DNA from: Lactobacillaceae bacterium
GTDB taxonomy: Bacteria; Pseudomonadota; Alphaproteobacteria; RF32; CAG-239
Length of the DNA: 64,000 nucleotides
Assembly (NCBI GenBank): GCA_031271345.1
Contig: JAISVX010000002.1
Location: 1-64,000 of the forward strand
Direction: 5' to 3'
The notes beneath the pieces are model-generated. The model had not been told where the DNA came from. It saw nothing but the letters and a program-made list of their open reading frames with translations, and ran no database searches. Shown one piece after another: positions 43,421 to 52,977 of this stretch (positions within the stretch are counted from its first letter, which is position 1; the number at the start of each line of letters is the position of its first letter). The position numbers were made by a program, and so were the translations under genes.

Positions 43421-44803
43421 ATGTATTACAGTTTTTTTGAGATTTTTTCTATTGGTGTCGGACCTTCAAGTTCTCACACGGTTGGTCCAATGCGCGCCGC
43501 AAAAAGATATGTTGACAACCTTCATGAAAAAGGGCTGTTTGACGGAACCGAAAAGATAAATGTAACAATTTACGGTTCGTTGGCTTTGACAGGGTTCGGA
43601 CACGGAACCGTTAAAGCGATTGTGTACGGCTTAATGGGCTTGGTTGCCGATGCCATAAACCCCGAAATGCCTTATGTTAACTCTGTTGACAGAGACAAAA
43701 TTCTCCACTTGGCGCAGGAAAAACCTATAGAGTTTGACTTGGAAAAAAATATAATAATGAGAAAAGATATTTTCCTCCCGGAGCATTCGAACGGCATGAA
43801 ATTTGAAGCCTATGATAAAGACGGCAAACTGCTTTTGGAAGAAATTTATTTTTCAGTCGGCGGCGGCACCATTGCCCGCCAGGACGAAGTTCATAGAAGG
43901 GTCGGGCGCGAGCCTCTTAAAGTTCCGCATGATTTTAACAGCGCTAAAGAACTTTTGGAAATATGTGAAAAAGAAAACAAGGATATATCGGATATTATCT
44001 TGGAAAACGAATGCGCATTAATGCCTTATGAAGAAGTCAAAGCCGGAATTTTTAAGATTAGAGACGTAATGCAGAACTCGATTGACAGAGGAATGAAAGC
44101 GTCAGGAATTCTGCCCGGAGGATTAAACCTTCCAAGGAAGGCAAAGGATATATACGAACGTTTGGAAGAAAAATTTAAGAGCAACGATTATGACCCGCTC
44201 TTGATGATTGACTGGCTGAACCTTTGGGGTTTTGCGGTTGCGGAAGAAAATGCGGCGGGCGGACAGGTTGTTACTGCACCGACCATGGGTTCTGCCGGCG
44301 TTATCCCGTCAGTTCTAAGATACTATGAGCGTTTTGCCGCTCCCAAATCTCCATATACCGTGGAAGAAGGCGTGATAAAGCTTTTGCTCACAGCTTCCGG
44401 TATTGGAAGCCTTTATCGCAGCAACGCATCTATTTCTGGCGCGGAAGTTGGTTGTCAGGGAGAGATAGGAGTGGCGTGTTCGATGGCTGCCGGCGCTCTT
44501 GCCGCGGTTATGGGCGGAAACAACAAACAGGCGGAAAATGCCGCGGAAATTGCTATGGAGCATAATCTGGGTTTGACATGCGACCCGATTGCCGGACTTG
44601 TTCAGGCGCCATGTATTGAAAGAAACGCGATGGGTGCGGTAAAAGCGGTAAACTCTGCGAGAATAGCGCTTAAAGGAACCGGCAATAACATTATTTCTTT
44701 GGACAGCGTTATAAAAACCATGTTGAACACCGGCATGGATATGAATAATAAGTACAAAGAGACATCGCTGGGCGGTTTGGCTGTTAATGTCGCGACTTGC
44801 TAA
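43421..44803 (+). CDS. sdaA: L-serine dehydratase (single-chain, Fe-S)
   Basis: A 460-aa enzyme deaminating serine to pyruvate with a [4Fe-4S] cluster. The N-terminal domain has [15 protein letters not shown] (11-25); the C-terminal alpha domain has [37 protein letters not shown] and [22 protein letters not shown] with the three cluster cysteines. Its need for Fe-S fits the SUF locus in the same window. Last gene of the MEMO1-M49-sdaA run. Confidence 0.95.
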   Translation: MYYSFFEIFSIGVGPSSSHTVGPMRAAKRYVDNLHEKGLFDGTEKINVTIYGSLALTGFGHGTVKAIVYGLMGLVADAINPEMPYVNSVDRDKILHLAQEKPIEFDLEKNIIMRKDIFLPEHSNGMKFEAYDKDGKLLLEEIYFSVGGGTIARQDEVHRRVGREPLKVPHDFNSAKELLEICEKENKDISDIILENECALMPYEEVKAGIFKIRDVMQNSIDRGMKASGILPGGLNLPRKAKDIYERLEEKFKSNDYDPLLMIDWLNLWGFAVAEENAAGGQVVTAPTMGSAGVIPSVLRYYERFAAPKSPYTVEEGVIKLLLTASGIGSLYRSNASISGAEVGCQGEIGVACSMAAGALAAVMGGNNKQAENAAEIAMEHNLGLTCDPIAGLVQAPCIERNAMGAVKAVNSARIALKGTGNNIISLDSVIKTMLNTGMDMNNKYKETSLGGLAVNVATC

Positions 44804-44810
44804 AAAAAAG

Positions 44811-44846
44811 AAAATTATTTAAAATCACTGGATTTTCAATAATTTT
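44811..44846 (+). terminator. AT-rich hairpin terminator after sdaA
   Basis: Fifteen paired bases with one mismatch (44811-44826 with 44831-44846) around ACTG, ending in TTTT. AU-rich, so moderate strength. Confidence 0.5.
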
Positions 44847-44892
44847 GATGATATTTATATGTTTAGAAGTAACTTTTTAGAAAGGTATAAAA

Positions 44893-45045
44893 ATGAAAAA
44901 AGTTTTGCTGCTTGTTGTCTTGTTTGTGCTTGCTGGCTGCGCTGCCGGGGAGTTTGAGGGCAGAGATAAATTTTATGGAAATGAAACAAGCGCCGGTATG
45001 TGCGCAGCAAATCCTGATTTATGCTCTGATGATACAGATTGGTAA
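44893..45045 (+). CDS. Small lipoprotein (50 aa)
   Basis: A 50-aa frame with a textbook lipoprotein signal: MKK, hydrophobic stretch, lipobox L-A-G-C at residues 13-16, leaving a 35-residue mature part with two more Cys and an acidic end. AAAGG is 9 nt before the ATG, and a strong terminator follows 3 bp after the stop, which supports expression as its own unit. Function unknown. Confidence 0.7.
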   Translation: MKKVLLLVVLFVLAGCAAGEFEGRDKFYGNETSAGMCAANPDLCSDDTDW

Positions 45046-45047
45046 GA

Positions 45048-45073
45048 AAAGCTCCTCTTTGAGGAGCTTTTTT
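45048..45073 (+). terminator. Terminator of the small lipoprotein gene
   Basis: A 10-bp stem (AAAGCTCCTC with GAGGAGCTTT), 3-nt loop, and T6 tract. Confidence 0.9.
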
Positions 45074-45195
45074 ATTGCTGCTTATTGATTGCGTTTAGAG
45101 GATTTATATATTTCTTTGAAGCTGAACTTTGTCTAAGAAGGTTTTTTATATATCATAAAACATGCAAAATATCAAGGATAATATTCCTATGGTAG

Positions 45196-46011
45196 CTATT
45201 CGTTTTCAACAATAACAGATTTGCCAAGTATAAACTTAGGAGTTTTTCCGCCAAAGCTGTTATATTTTTTTGATAAGTTAAGAGCCTCGCTGTCAATGCC
45301 GTTGTTTTGAGACCTTGCCTGGTTTTTTTCTTTATACTCTTCTTTTGCCTCTCTAGGTTTATAAGGGGTTTCTTTTGCAGCGGGAGCGGCTTCTTCGGCT
45401 TCCTGCTCTTTAGCTTTATCAACCTTAATCTCTTCCGGGGCTTTTAATATTCTATCAAGAATATCCTGAGTTTCTTTTGAGCGTCGGTTTGTATAAACGA
45501 CATTTTGTTTATCCGCAGGGAGAATATCAAGAATTTTCTCTAAATTTTCCAGCTGTTTGTTTTTCTTAATGAGGTTTATATCATCAACAACAAGAATATT
45601 GATATTCGATAAATCAAGTTTTCCCTCTTCAACAATTTCAATAAGCAAATCTGGAGAGCCGATAATTACATTGGCTTCGTCATCAATGTTTTCGTCGGTG
45701 TCTTTAATCGTTGCCTCGTTGATATTATGATACCTGTTAAAAACTGAAAGACGGTCGGAAACCACGACAGATTCTTCGGATGACGGGGTAATTATAAGAA
45801 TGTTTTGCTTATTATGCTTGCTTATAATATCAACCAATGGAAAAACATAAGATGTAGTTTTTCCACATTTTTGCGGCGCAATGGTAAAAACATCTTTTCC
45901 CTGCAAGATTGAAGGAATAACGTCAGACTGAACGGTGGTTGGTTTTTCAATTCCGTTTTCTCTTATGGCTTTTATTGTTTTATCGCTTAATCCTAATTCT
46001 TTAAAACTCAT
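45196..46011 (-). CDS. Truncated DEAD-box helicase-like protein (RecA1 only)
   Basis: A 271-aa protein with only the first RecA domain of a DEAD-box RNA helicase. The Q motif (FKELGLS, KPTTVQ with Gln28) and Walker A (A45-PQKCGKT52) are present. Motif II is D143-D-I-N instead of DEAD, the SAT motif is replaced by YTN near 173, and the whole second RecA domain is absent; instead residues 195-271 are a Glu/Lys/Ala-rich tail. It is unlikely to unwind RNA, but the frame is intact and has its own start, so it may bind RNA or nucleotide as a pseudo-helicase. Confidence 0.75.
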   Translation of the reverse strand: MSFKELGLSDKTIKAIRENGIEKPTTVQSDVIPSILQGKDVFTIAPQKCGKTTSYVFPLVDIISKHNKQNILIITPSSEESVVVSDRLSVFNRYHNINEATIKDTDENIDDEANVIIGSPDLLIEIVEEGKLDLSNINILVVDDINLIKKNKQLENLEKILDILPADKQNVVYTNRRSKETQDILDRILKAPEEIKVDKAKEQEAEEAAPAAKETPYKPREAKEEYKEKNQARSQNNGIDSEALNLSKKYNSFGGKTPKFILGKSVIVENE

Positions 46012-46083
46012 CTTTTTTCTCTTTTCTTTTAATTATTGAAAAGCATATTAGCTTTTTTGCTTTTTTAGTCAAGGGTTTCTCTA

Positions 46084-46446
46084 TCAAACTCTTCCGTAAG
46101 TGTCTTCAAATCTGACGATGTCGTTTTCATCCAAGGTTTCGCCCGTCTGAATTTCGATAAATTCCATGTCTTTATTTGTATCATTTTGAATTCTATGTTT
46201 TGTTTCAACGGGGATATAAATAGATTCGTTTGCTTTCTTTACAATTTTATTTTCGCCTAAAGTAACCAAAGCTTCGCCTTTGACAATAATCCAATGTTCG
46301 GCTCTGTGGTGGTGCAGCTGAAGCGATAAGATGTTTCCCGGAGTTACCATAATTCTTTTAACGCAAAAACCGTCTCCGCTGTCTAGAACTTCCCATGTTC
46401 CCCAAGGTCTTGTATCTTTATCGCCTCTTCTGTAATTGTTGCCCAT
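46084..46446 (-). CDS. Stand-alone cupin, mannose-6-phosphate isomerase type II-like
   Basis: A 120-aa cupin equal to the C-terminal domain of bifunctional ManC/type II phosphomannose isomerases: RPWGTWEVLDSGDGFCVKRIMV, then LQLHHHRAEHWIIVKGEA with the metal-binding His cluster, and SIYIPVETKHRIQN. It may interconvert mannose-6-P and fructose-6-P for surface sugars. AAGGA lies 7 nt before the ATG. Divergent from ptsP. Confidence 0.85.
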   Translation of the reverse strand: MGNNYRRGDKDTRPWGTWEVLDSGDGFCVKRIMVTPGNILSLQLHHHRAEHWIIVKGEALVTLGENKIVKKANESIYIPVETKHRIQNDTNKDMEFIEIQTGETLDENDIVRFEDTYGRV

Positions 46447-46491
46447 TTTTTTATCCTTATAACTGTGTTATGAAAGTTGATTTCTAACTTG

Positions 46492-48816
46492 ATGAGAACT
46501 AATATAGGCGATATGAGCAAAATCGCAAGGCAAAAAATAGGACAGAGGATGAAATCACCTTCTTTAGAAAAAGCGTTTAATATTATGAAATCAATGCGGG
46601 AAGTGGCGGAAAACACGAAAATAAGTGTTTCTGAAAAGTTTGCGCGCCTGGTCAAAATAATTGCTTTAGCTTTAAATGCCGACGCTTCTTCATGCTATGT
46701 CGGAATTGACAACAGCCATCTTGAGCTTTTTGCAACCGAGGGTCTGAACGCTAAAATGGTTAATAAAATTACCTTAAGATACGGCGAAGGCATTGTCGGC
46801 GATGTCGCAAAATTTAAACGTCCGATAAATACTTCGGACGCTTGGCAGTATCCGAATTTTTCATATAAATCCGACCTCGGGGAAGAAGATTTCAGAGCTT
46901 TTTTGGGCGTTCCGCTAATCCGTTGGGACAAGGCTGTAGGCGTGTTGGCTATTCAAAGAAGAGCCAAGGTTGATTTTAATGATGAAGAGGTTTCGCTTTT
47001 GGAAACTCTGGCAATGATTTTATCAGAGTATGTGGCTTCAAACGAGGTTCTTGACTATGTCCGCAAGTTTGGCGAAGAAAAAGGTCTGGCATTAAAAGAC
47101 AAAATAAAAGGCGTAAGCCTGAGCAAAGGATACGGGCTGGGAAATGCGGTTGTTCATAAAAGGGGCGGTATTATTACAAAAATCTTTGCCGAAAACAAAG
47201 AATTTGAACTTGAGAGACTGAAATTTGCCCACGAAAGAATGAACAAAGATTTGGATGAAAAATTCAAAAATACGCAGCTGGGAATTGGCGAACATCTGGA
47301 TATTTTAGACGCGTACAAAATGTTTGCAAATGATAAGGGCTGGTACAAAAAAATTGAGAACAATGTCGAAAACGGCTTAACTGCCGAAGCCGCGGTTGAG
47401 CGCGCTTATGAAGACATGTGGAACAGGTTGTCATCGACATCCGACGCTTATCTGAAAGAGCGCCTGCACGATTTGCGCGATGTCGCGGACAGGCTTCAGT
47501 CTTACATAAGCGGAGATATAACCTATGAGGATAACATTGACAGCAATGATATAATAATTGTCGCAAAAGTAATGGGTCCGGCAGATTTAATGGATTATAA
47601 CCATAGCAAAATCAGAGGTCTGATTATTGAAGACGGCACTCCGACAATGCATGTTTCAATAGTTGCGAAGGCTCTGAATATACCGGTTATCGCCAAAACC
47701 AAAGGGATATTCGACGAGGTGAAAAACGGAGAACTGCTTGCCGTTGACGGCGAGGATGGTTATGTTTATATTAATCCGTCGACGGAAGTTCAGGCAAAAA
47801 TAAAAAATAAAATCGCCGAGAAAAAAGAGCAGTCCGCAAAACTGGAAGAGTTAAAGAAATTTCCATCGACAAGCATTGACGGCAAAAAGTTCAATATGTA
47901 TATAAACGTAGGTCTTTCATTTGACTTTGATTATCTTGATACGACAAATTGCGACGGCGTCGGGCTGTATAGGACAGAGATTCCTTTTATGACCGCGTCT
48001 TCAATGCCGAGCGTGGAAGAGCAGCTGCCGTTTTATAAAGAGCTGATGGGCAAAGCCGGCAGAAAAAAAGTTATTTTCCGAAGCTTAGACGTGGGATCTG
48101 ACAAGCTTCTTCCCTATTGGTCGGGAGTATCGGAAGAAAACCCGGCAATAGGCTGGCGTTCGATTCGCATAACCCTTGACAGGCGCGCGATTTTGCGTAA
48201 ACAGCTTCGCGCTTTTATTATTGCAGCCGCGGGAAAAGAGCTGAACGTGATGTTTCCGATGATTTCGGATTTGGAAGAATTTGAAGAAGCAAAAGAAACT
48301 CTGATGATTGAGCTGGAAAAAGAACAAAAGAAGGGTTTCGATATTCCTAAAAAAATTAATATCGGTATTATGGTTGAAGTTCCGTCAATTATTTTTCTGC
48401 TTGACGAGGTTTTGGAAAAAGCCGATTTTATTTCTATAGGAACTAACGATTTGTCGCAGTTTATTTTTGCCTGCGACAGAGGAAATGCCAGACTCAATGA
48501 CAGGTACGACGTCTTATCGGTGCCGTTTCTTCGGGTTATGAAAGAGATTTTAGATAAAGCAAACAAAGCGGGCGTGCAGTGTTCGGTTTGCGGAGAGATG
48601 GCGAGCAACCCTATAGAAGCTCTTGCTTTGGTTGGACTTGGATATAGAAACCTTTCAATGTCAGGGGCGTCTTTCGGTCGTGTTAAGAGCATGATAAAAT
48701 CTGTAAAGGTTGCGGAAATAGAAGATTATATAAACGAGCTTTTAAAGACATCGCAAAAGACAATAAGACCGCAGTTAATTTCATTTGCTTATGATCATGG
48801 TATTGATATTTATTAG
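46492..48816 (+). CDS. ptsP: Nitrogen-PTS enzyme I (PtsP)
   Basis: A 774-aa PEP-protein phosphotransferase of the nitrogen PTS. An N-terminal GAF domain (about 25-185) is followed by the enzyme I N-domain, the phosphoryl-accepting His387 in GTPTMHVSIVAKAL, and the PEP-binding TIM barrel with LYRTEIPFM, FRSLDVGSDK and a C-terminal VCGEMASNP. It passes phosphate to NPr, tuning metabolism to nitrogen and carbon supply. The start is uncertain (46492 or 46513). Confidence 0.93.
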   Translation: MRTNIGDMSKIARQKIGQRMKSPSLEKAFNIMKSMREVAENTKISVSEKFARLVKIIALALNADASSCYVGIDNSHLELFATEGLNAKMVNKITLRYGEGIVGDVAKFKRPINTSDAWQYPNFSYKSDLGEEDFRAFLGVPLIRWDKAVGVLAIQRRAKVDFNDEEVSLLETLAMILSEYVASNEVLDYVRKFGEEKGLALKDKIKGVSLSKGYGLGNAVVHKRGGIITKIFAENKEFELERLKFAHERMNKDLDEKFKNTQLGIGEHLDILDAYKMFANDKGWYKKIENNVENGLTAEAAVERAYEDMWNRLSSTSDAYLKERLHDLRDVADRLQSYISGDITYEDNIDSNDIIIVAKVMGPADLMDYNHSKIRGLIIEDGTPTMHVSIVAKALNIPVIAKTKGIFDEVKNGELLAVDGEDGYVYINPSTEVQAKIKNKIAEKKEQSAKLEELKKFPSTSIDGKKFNMYINVGLSFDFDYLDTTNCDGVGLYRTEIPFMTASSMPSVEEQLPFYKELMGKAGRKKVIFRSLDVGSDKLLPYWSGVSEENPAIGWRSIRITLDRRAILRKQLRAFIIAAAGKELNVMFPMISDLEEFEEAKETLMIELEKEQKKGFDIPKKINIGIMVEVPSIIFLLDEVLEKADFISIGTNDLSQFIFACDRGNARLNDRYDVLSVPFLRVMKEILDKANKAGVQCSVCGEMASNPIEALALVGLGYRNLSMSGASFGRVKSMIKSVKVAEIEDYINELLKTSQKTIRPQLISFAYDHGIDIY

Positions 48817-48863
48817 CAAACGTGGTAAAAAATTCTGGATATAAAAAAATTTGGGGAACAAAA

Positions 48864-49811
48864 GTGGAAGAATTAGACAGCAAGACTGAGGCAATGGAAA
48901 AATCGGAAACAAAAAATAACAAAAGAACAGAAGTTTCTGTTGAGGAAACCGCCGTTGAAAAAGTTGGCGACATGATTCGCAATGCAAGAATTAAAAAGAA
49001 AGTTGACATCAGCGAAGTCTCGGAAGATTTGCGCATTAGAAGAGTCTTTTTAGAAGCTATTGAAACCAGTAATTATAATGTCTTGCCAGGGTTCCCGTAT
49101 AATGTCGGGTTTATCCGCTCTTATGCCGACTATTTAGGCTTAAGCGGCTCTCGCATGGCAGATTTATACAGGACGGAGCTTGATATAAAAGATGGAAATA
49201 ATAAAGGTTTCTCCCAGGAAAATATTGAAACAGAGTCGAGCATTCCGTGTAAAAAATGTATAATAATAAGCGTTATTGCCGCGTCTTTGCTGTATTTTGC
49301 GTGGTTTGCCTTTAACAAATATAACAGCGAATATGCAAATGTCGAAGCCTTAGAAACGGTTGGGGAGGTTTCTGAAGATTTTGCCCTCCAGATAGAAGAC
49401 TTGTCTTCCGAGATTGTTGAAAACGGCGGAGTTATTGAGATTATTGATTTAACGGATACTGAAGAAGCGGAAGTCGAAGGAGATCAGATAACCGTTGAAG
49501 ACGGCGTTTATTTGGTTGACGATGCCGAGAATACAAGTGTTTCGGAAGACGTTCAGGCTAAAGGCGTTGAAGTTAAGATGATAAAAAGGATTTGGTTTGA
49601 AGCCAAAGATGATAAAAAACTTTATGTCAGCAAAATCTTTGAAGAAGGCAGCGCATATAAAATCCCGAAAAAACCCGGCATGATTATATCTGTCGGAGAC
49701 CCTGACGCCGTAGAGGTTTATGTTGACGGCGGTTTAGTAGCGGATGTGTTTACCCGCCGTAAGAAAACTAATGTAAATTTAGACAGCTTTATTGACAAAG
49801 CTCGACATTAA
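48864..49811 (+). CDS. rodZ: RodZ-like cytoskeleton/cell-shape protein
   Basis: A 315-aa protein with a helix-turn-helix domain (GDMIRNARIKKKVDISEVSEDLRIRRVFLEAIE), a single transmembrane helix (about 137-157), an acidic periplasmic linker and a C-terminal DUF4115 beta domain (RIWFEAKDDKKLYVSKIFEEG). RodZ links MreB to wall synthesis. I choose a GTG start at 48864 with GGGG 7 nt upstream; a GTG at 48822 adds a non-conserved leader. In relatives ispG usually lies between rodZ and hisS; it is missing here. Confidence 0.85.
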   Translation: MEELDSKTEAMEKSETKNNKRTEVSVEETAVEKVGDMIRNARIKKKVDISEVSEDLRIRRVFLEAIETSNYNVLPGFPYNVGFIRSYADYLGLSGSRMADLYRTELDIKDGNNKGFSQENIETESSIPCKKCIIISVIAASLLYFAWFAFNKYNSEYANVEALETVGEVSEDFALQIEDLSSEIVENGGVIEIIDLTDTEEAEVEGDQITVEDGVYLVDDAENTSVSEDVQAKGVEVKMIKRIWFEAKDDKKLYVSKIFEEGSAYKIPKKPGMIISVGDPDAVEVYVDGGLVADVFTRRKKTNVNLDSFIDKARH

Positions 49812-49827
49812 CGGACCTTATATTTTG

Positions 49828-49870
49828 GAAAATAGCAGGTTTAATTTACTTGCTGTTTTCTTTTGTTTTT
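49828..49870 (+). terminator. Terminator after rodZ
   Basis: A 13-bp stem with two G-U wobbles (49828-49840 with 49848-49860) followed by a T-rich tract, separating rodZ from hisS. Confidence 0.75.
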
Positions 49871-49908
49871 ATAAAGTAAAAAAAGAAGATTAGAAAAAGG
49901 TAAAAAAA

Positions 49909-51141
49909 ATGGAAAAGTTGCAAGCGGTTAGAGGAACAAGAGATTTATATGGTCAAGACAAGCTCAAAATGAAAAAGGTTATTGAAGTTGGCTCGAAAGT
50001 TGTTGAGAGATACGGCTTTGAAGAAATAGAAACTCCAGTGTTTGAGTTTACGGAAGTTTTCGCCAGAAACATCGGCGAAACAACGGATATTGTTACAAAA
50101 GAAATGTACAGCTTTGAAAAAGGCGGCGACCATTTGACTCTTCGTCCGGAAGGAACCGCCGGCGTAGTCAGAGCGTTTGTGTCAAACGGCATGCATAGGC
50201 AGCTTCCGTTAAAAGCTTACTATTATGGCCCGATGTTTAGATATGAGCGTCCGCAAAAGGGTCGATACCGCCAGCTTACCCAATTTGGAGCCGAGCTTTT
50301 GGGCGTTGAAAGCCCGCAGGTTGACGTTGAAGTTATTGCGATGGCTTATAACTTTTTAGAAGATTTAGGACTGACTGGAAAAGTTACCGTTGAGATAAAT
50401 TCTCTGGGAGACGAAGAAAGCCGCAAAGCTTATCGCGAGAAGCTGGTTTCTTATTTGCGGGGCTATTATGACAAGCTTTCGGAAGACAGCAAAAACCGTT
50501 TGGAAAAAAACCCTCTCCGCGTTCTCGATTCTAAAGAAGAATGCGATAAAGAGATTGTTGCCAATGCTCCTCTATATAGAGACAGCTGGAATGAAAGCTC
50601 GCGCGGTTTTTTTGAGGAAGTTATAAAAGGATTGGATAATTTAGGCATTAAATATGTAATTAATGATCGCCTGGTTAGGGGTTTGGATTATTATAATCAT
50701 ACGGTTTTTGAACTGACGACTGATAAACTTGGTTCTCAGGGTACGGTTCTTGCCGGCGGTCGTTATAACGGGCTGGTTCAGCAAATGGGCGGCGGCGATG
50801 TCGCGGGCATAGGCTGGGCGGGCGGCGTAGACAGGCTTGCTATGCTTATTGACGAAGATGTTTTTGTTGAAAGACCCGTTGCCTTAATTCCAACCGGCGA
50901 CGATGTTGATGCCAAAGCTCTTGTGATTGCGTATAACCTTCGTAAGGCAGGGATTAAAGTTGAGCATTCTTACAGCGGCAGCTTCAAAAAAAGATTTGAA
51001 AAAGCCAATAAGGTCAACGCCTGTAAAGCAATAATTTTGGGTTCTGATGAATTAAGGAATAATGAGGTTGTAATAAAAGATTTGGACAGCGGCGAGCAGA
51101 AGACGGTTGCTCTCGACAAGTTGATTGAGGAATTAAGATAA
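49909..51141 (+). CDS. hisS: Histidine--tRNA ligase
   Basis: A 410-aa class II synthetase. Motif 2 is [27 protein letters not shown], the histidine loops are [14 protein letters not shown] and LAGGRYNGL, and motif 3 is [14 protein letters not shown]. The C-terminal anticodon-binding domain is complete. AAGG precedes the ATG by 8 nt. Its stop overlaps prfA by 1 nt. Confidence 0.96.
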   Translation: MEKLQAVRGTRDLYGQDKLKMKKVIEVGSKVVERYGFEEIETPVFEFTEVFARNIGETTDIVTKEMYSFEKGGDHLTLRPEGTAGVVRAFVSNGMHRQLPLKAYYYGPMFRYERPQKGRYRQLTQFGAELLGVESPQVDVEVIAMAYNFLEDLGLTGKVTVEINSLGDEESRKAYREKLVSYLRGYYDKLSEDSKNRLEKNPLRVLDSKEECDKEIVANAPLYRDSWNESSRGFFEEVIKGLDNLGIKYVINDRLVRGLDYYNHTVFELTTDKLGSQGTVLAGGRYNGLVQQMGGGDVAGIGWAGGVDRLAMLIDEDVFVERPVALIPTGDDVDAKALVIAYNLRKAGIKVEHSYSGSFKKRFEKANKVNACKAIILGSDELRNNEVVIKDLDSGEQKTVALDKLIEELR

Positions 51142-52214
51142 TGAGTTTTATTGAGAAGTTATCAAACGTAGTAAACAGATATGAAGAGATAAACGCGCTT
51201 TTGTCGTCTCCAAATGTAAACCCGGACGATTTGGTTAAGATGAATAAAGAGCTTTCAAATCTTACGCCGATTGTTGAGGCTATACAAAACTATAAACGTA
51301 TGGAAAAAAATATGAAAGACGCGGAAGCAATGATGGGCGACGCTTCTTTGGACAAGGATATGAAAGAGTTGGCGGAGGCGGAATATTATGAGCTGAAAGA
51401 CCAGCTTCCCGAGTTGGAAAAGGCGATAAAGATTTTGCTTTTGCCAAAGGATGAAGAAGATGAGAAGAATGCCATACTTGAAGTCCGCGCGGGGACAGGC
51501 GGTGACGAAGCCGCTCTCTTTGCGACAGTTTTGTTTGAGATGTATAAGCGTTACGCTGGTCTTCAAGGCTGGAAATTCGAAGAAATGGATGTCAGCGAAA
51601 ACGGTCTTGGCGGATATAAAGAAGCCTCAGCCAGCATTACTGGAAAAGATGTGTTCTCAAAGCTCAAATTTGAGTCCGGAGCGCACCGCGTGCAGCGCGT
51701 TCCAGTAACGGAATCTCAGGGACGCGTTCATACGTCGGCGGCAACCGTTGCCGTGCTGCCGGAAGTTGAGGAGGTTGATTTATACATCAATCCGACAGAT
51801 TTGAAAATTGATGTGTATCGCGCGAGCGGTGCCGGTGGACAGCACGTAAATAAAACAGAATCTGCCGTGCGTATCACACATCTGCCGACAAACACAGTTG
51901 TTCAGTGTCAGGACGGGCGCTCGCAATTCAAAAATAAAGAGCAGGCTATGCGCCAATTGCGCGCCAAACTTTATGATGTTCAGAGAGAGACAAAAGACGC
52001 AGAATATTCAGAACGCAGAAAACTTCAAGTCGGCAGCGGCGACAGAAGCGAAAGAATTAGAACCTACAACTATCCTCAAGGCCGTGTAACGGACCATAGA
52101 ATCAACTTGACTTTATATAAGCTTGACGAAGTTGTCAGTGGAGACGCTTTAGGCGAAATAATCGACGCTTTGGTTTCGGAAGACCAGGCGCAAAGACTGG
52201 CAGAGTTGGATTAA
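51141..52214 (+). CDS. prfA: Peptide chain release factor 1
   Basis: A 357-aa class I release factor for UAA/UAG. Catalytic GGQ is in [18 protein letters not shown]; the codon-recognition PxT-type region lies before the [20 protein letters not shown] stretch. Overlaps hisS; the methyltransferase prmC, often next, is absent and a strong terminator follows instead. Confidence 0.96.
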   Translation: MSFIEKLSNVVNRYEEINALLSSPNVNPDDLVKMNKELSNLTPIVEAIQNYKRMEKNMKDAEAMMGDASLDKDMKELAEAEYYELKDQLPELEKAIKILLLPKDEEDEKNAILEVRAGTGGDEAALFATVLFEMYKRYAGLQGWKFEEMDVSENGLGGYKEASASITGKDVFSKLKFESGAHRVQRVPVTESQGRVHTSAATVAVLPEVEEVDLYINPTDLKIDVYRASGAGGQHVNKTESAVRITHLPTNTVVQCQDGRSQFKNKEQAMRQLRAKLYDVQRETKDAEYSERRKLQVGSGDRSERIRTYNYPQGRVTDHRINLTLYKLDEVVSGDALGEIIDALVSEDQAQRLAELD

Positions 52215-52220
52215 AATGCC

Positions 52221-52258
52221 AAGAGGCTCTAATTCTTTTCGAATTAGAGCCTCTTTAG
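52221..52258. terminator. Strong bidirectional terminator after prfA
   Basis: A 15-bp perfect stem (52221-52235 with 52241-52255), 5-nt loop, short T stretch. Also lies at the end of the convergent VanX-like gene. Confidence 0.85.
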
Positions 52259-52265
52259 TAAAGTG

Positions 52266-52895
52266 TTACGACGGTTGTTGTTTAAAGTCGTAAATGGTGT
52301 TTTCTCCCTTGGTCATGAAAGCCCAGTATTTGTCGCCGTACGACCAATGCCACCACCAGACGGGATAGTTTACAAAGCCGGCTTCTTTCATGGCTTTTGC
52401 CAGTTTGTTGCGGTTAATCCTTGCCTTTCTGCTAATATACTTAGCGTCGGTAAAGGTGTCCGTCTCCGACATCGTCAGCGGTTTTCCTGTTTTCTCATCA
52501 GCCAGAGTCAGGTTGACAGCGGCGCCGGTAACATAAGGAGCGACATTTACGGGGGCGATAAACCTGGAGCATCTTTCAAACAGTTCCTCATCGGTTTGTT
52601 TGGGAAAGCTCTTTTTCAGGTCTTTCATTCTTGCGTCCCATAACGCTTTTTGCTTGTCCAGAGGTCTATGACACTCTCTAATCAGAAACTTAACCCCGGA
52701 AGGCAGCAAATCTTGAGCATGAACAAGCATCTCGCCGATTCTTCTTCGCCCGAAATGTCTTTTCTCATAGATGGCTTCTTCCGTAAAGGTGAGTTCTGGA
52801 AACTCGGTAAGGAAATTAACTAGCGAACTGCCGTCTTCCTTAGAGGGAATGCTAGATATTCTATCATCTCCCATAAAAACGATTTTCTGTTCCAT
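52266..52895 (-). CDS. VanX/DdpX-like (M15D) protein with lost zinc ligands
   Basis: A 209-aa homolog of D-Ala-D-Ala dipeptidase. The fold is recognisable from IRECHRP (Arg77), APYVTGAAVNLTLAD (119-133) and WWWHWSYGDKYWAF (180-193). Compared with VanX, the first zinc His is Tyr121, the zinc Asp is Asn128, and the catalytic Glu before WWH is Trp180; only His183 remains. It is therefore unlikely to be a zinc peptidase. No signal peptide. It could bind cell-wall peptides or be decaying, but the frame is intact. Confidence 0.75.
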   Translation of the reverse strand: MEQKIVFMGDDRISSIPSKEDGSSLVNFLTEFPELTFTEEAIYEKRHFGRRRIGEMLVHAQDLLPSGVKFLIRECHRPLDKQKALWDARMKDLKKSFPKQTDEELFERCSRFIAPVNVAPYVTGAAVNLTLADEKTGKPLTMSETDTFTDAKYISRKARINRNKLAKAMKEAGFVNYPVWWWHWSYGDKYWAFMTKGENTIYDFKQQPS

Positions 52896-52977
52896 AATAA
52901 ATGTTTTTAATTTGAATTTGGTTAGAGGGTATCATTGTTTCAAATTTAAAACAAGGAGTTTGTTTGAAAACCAAGAC

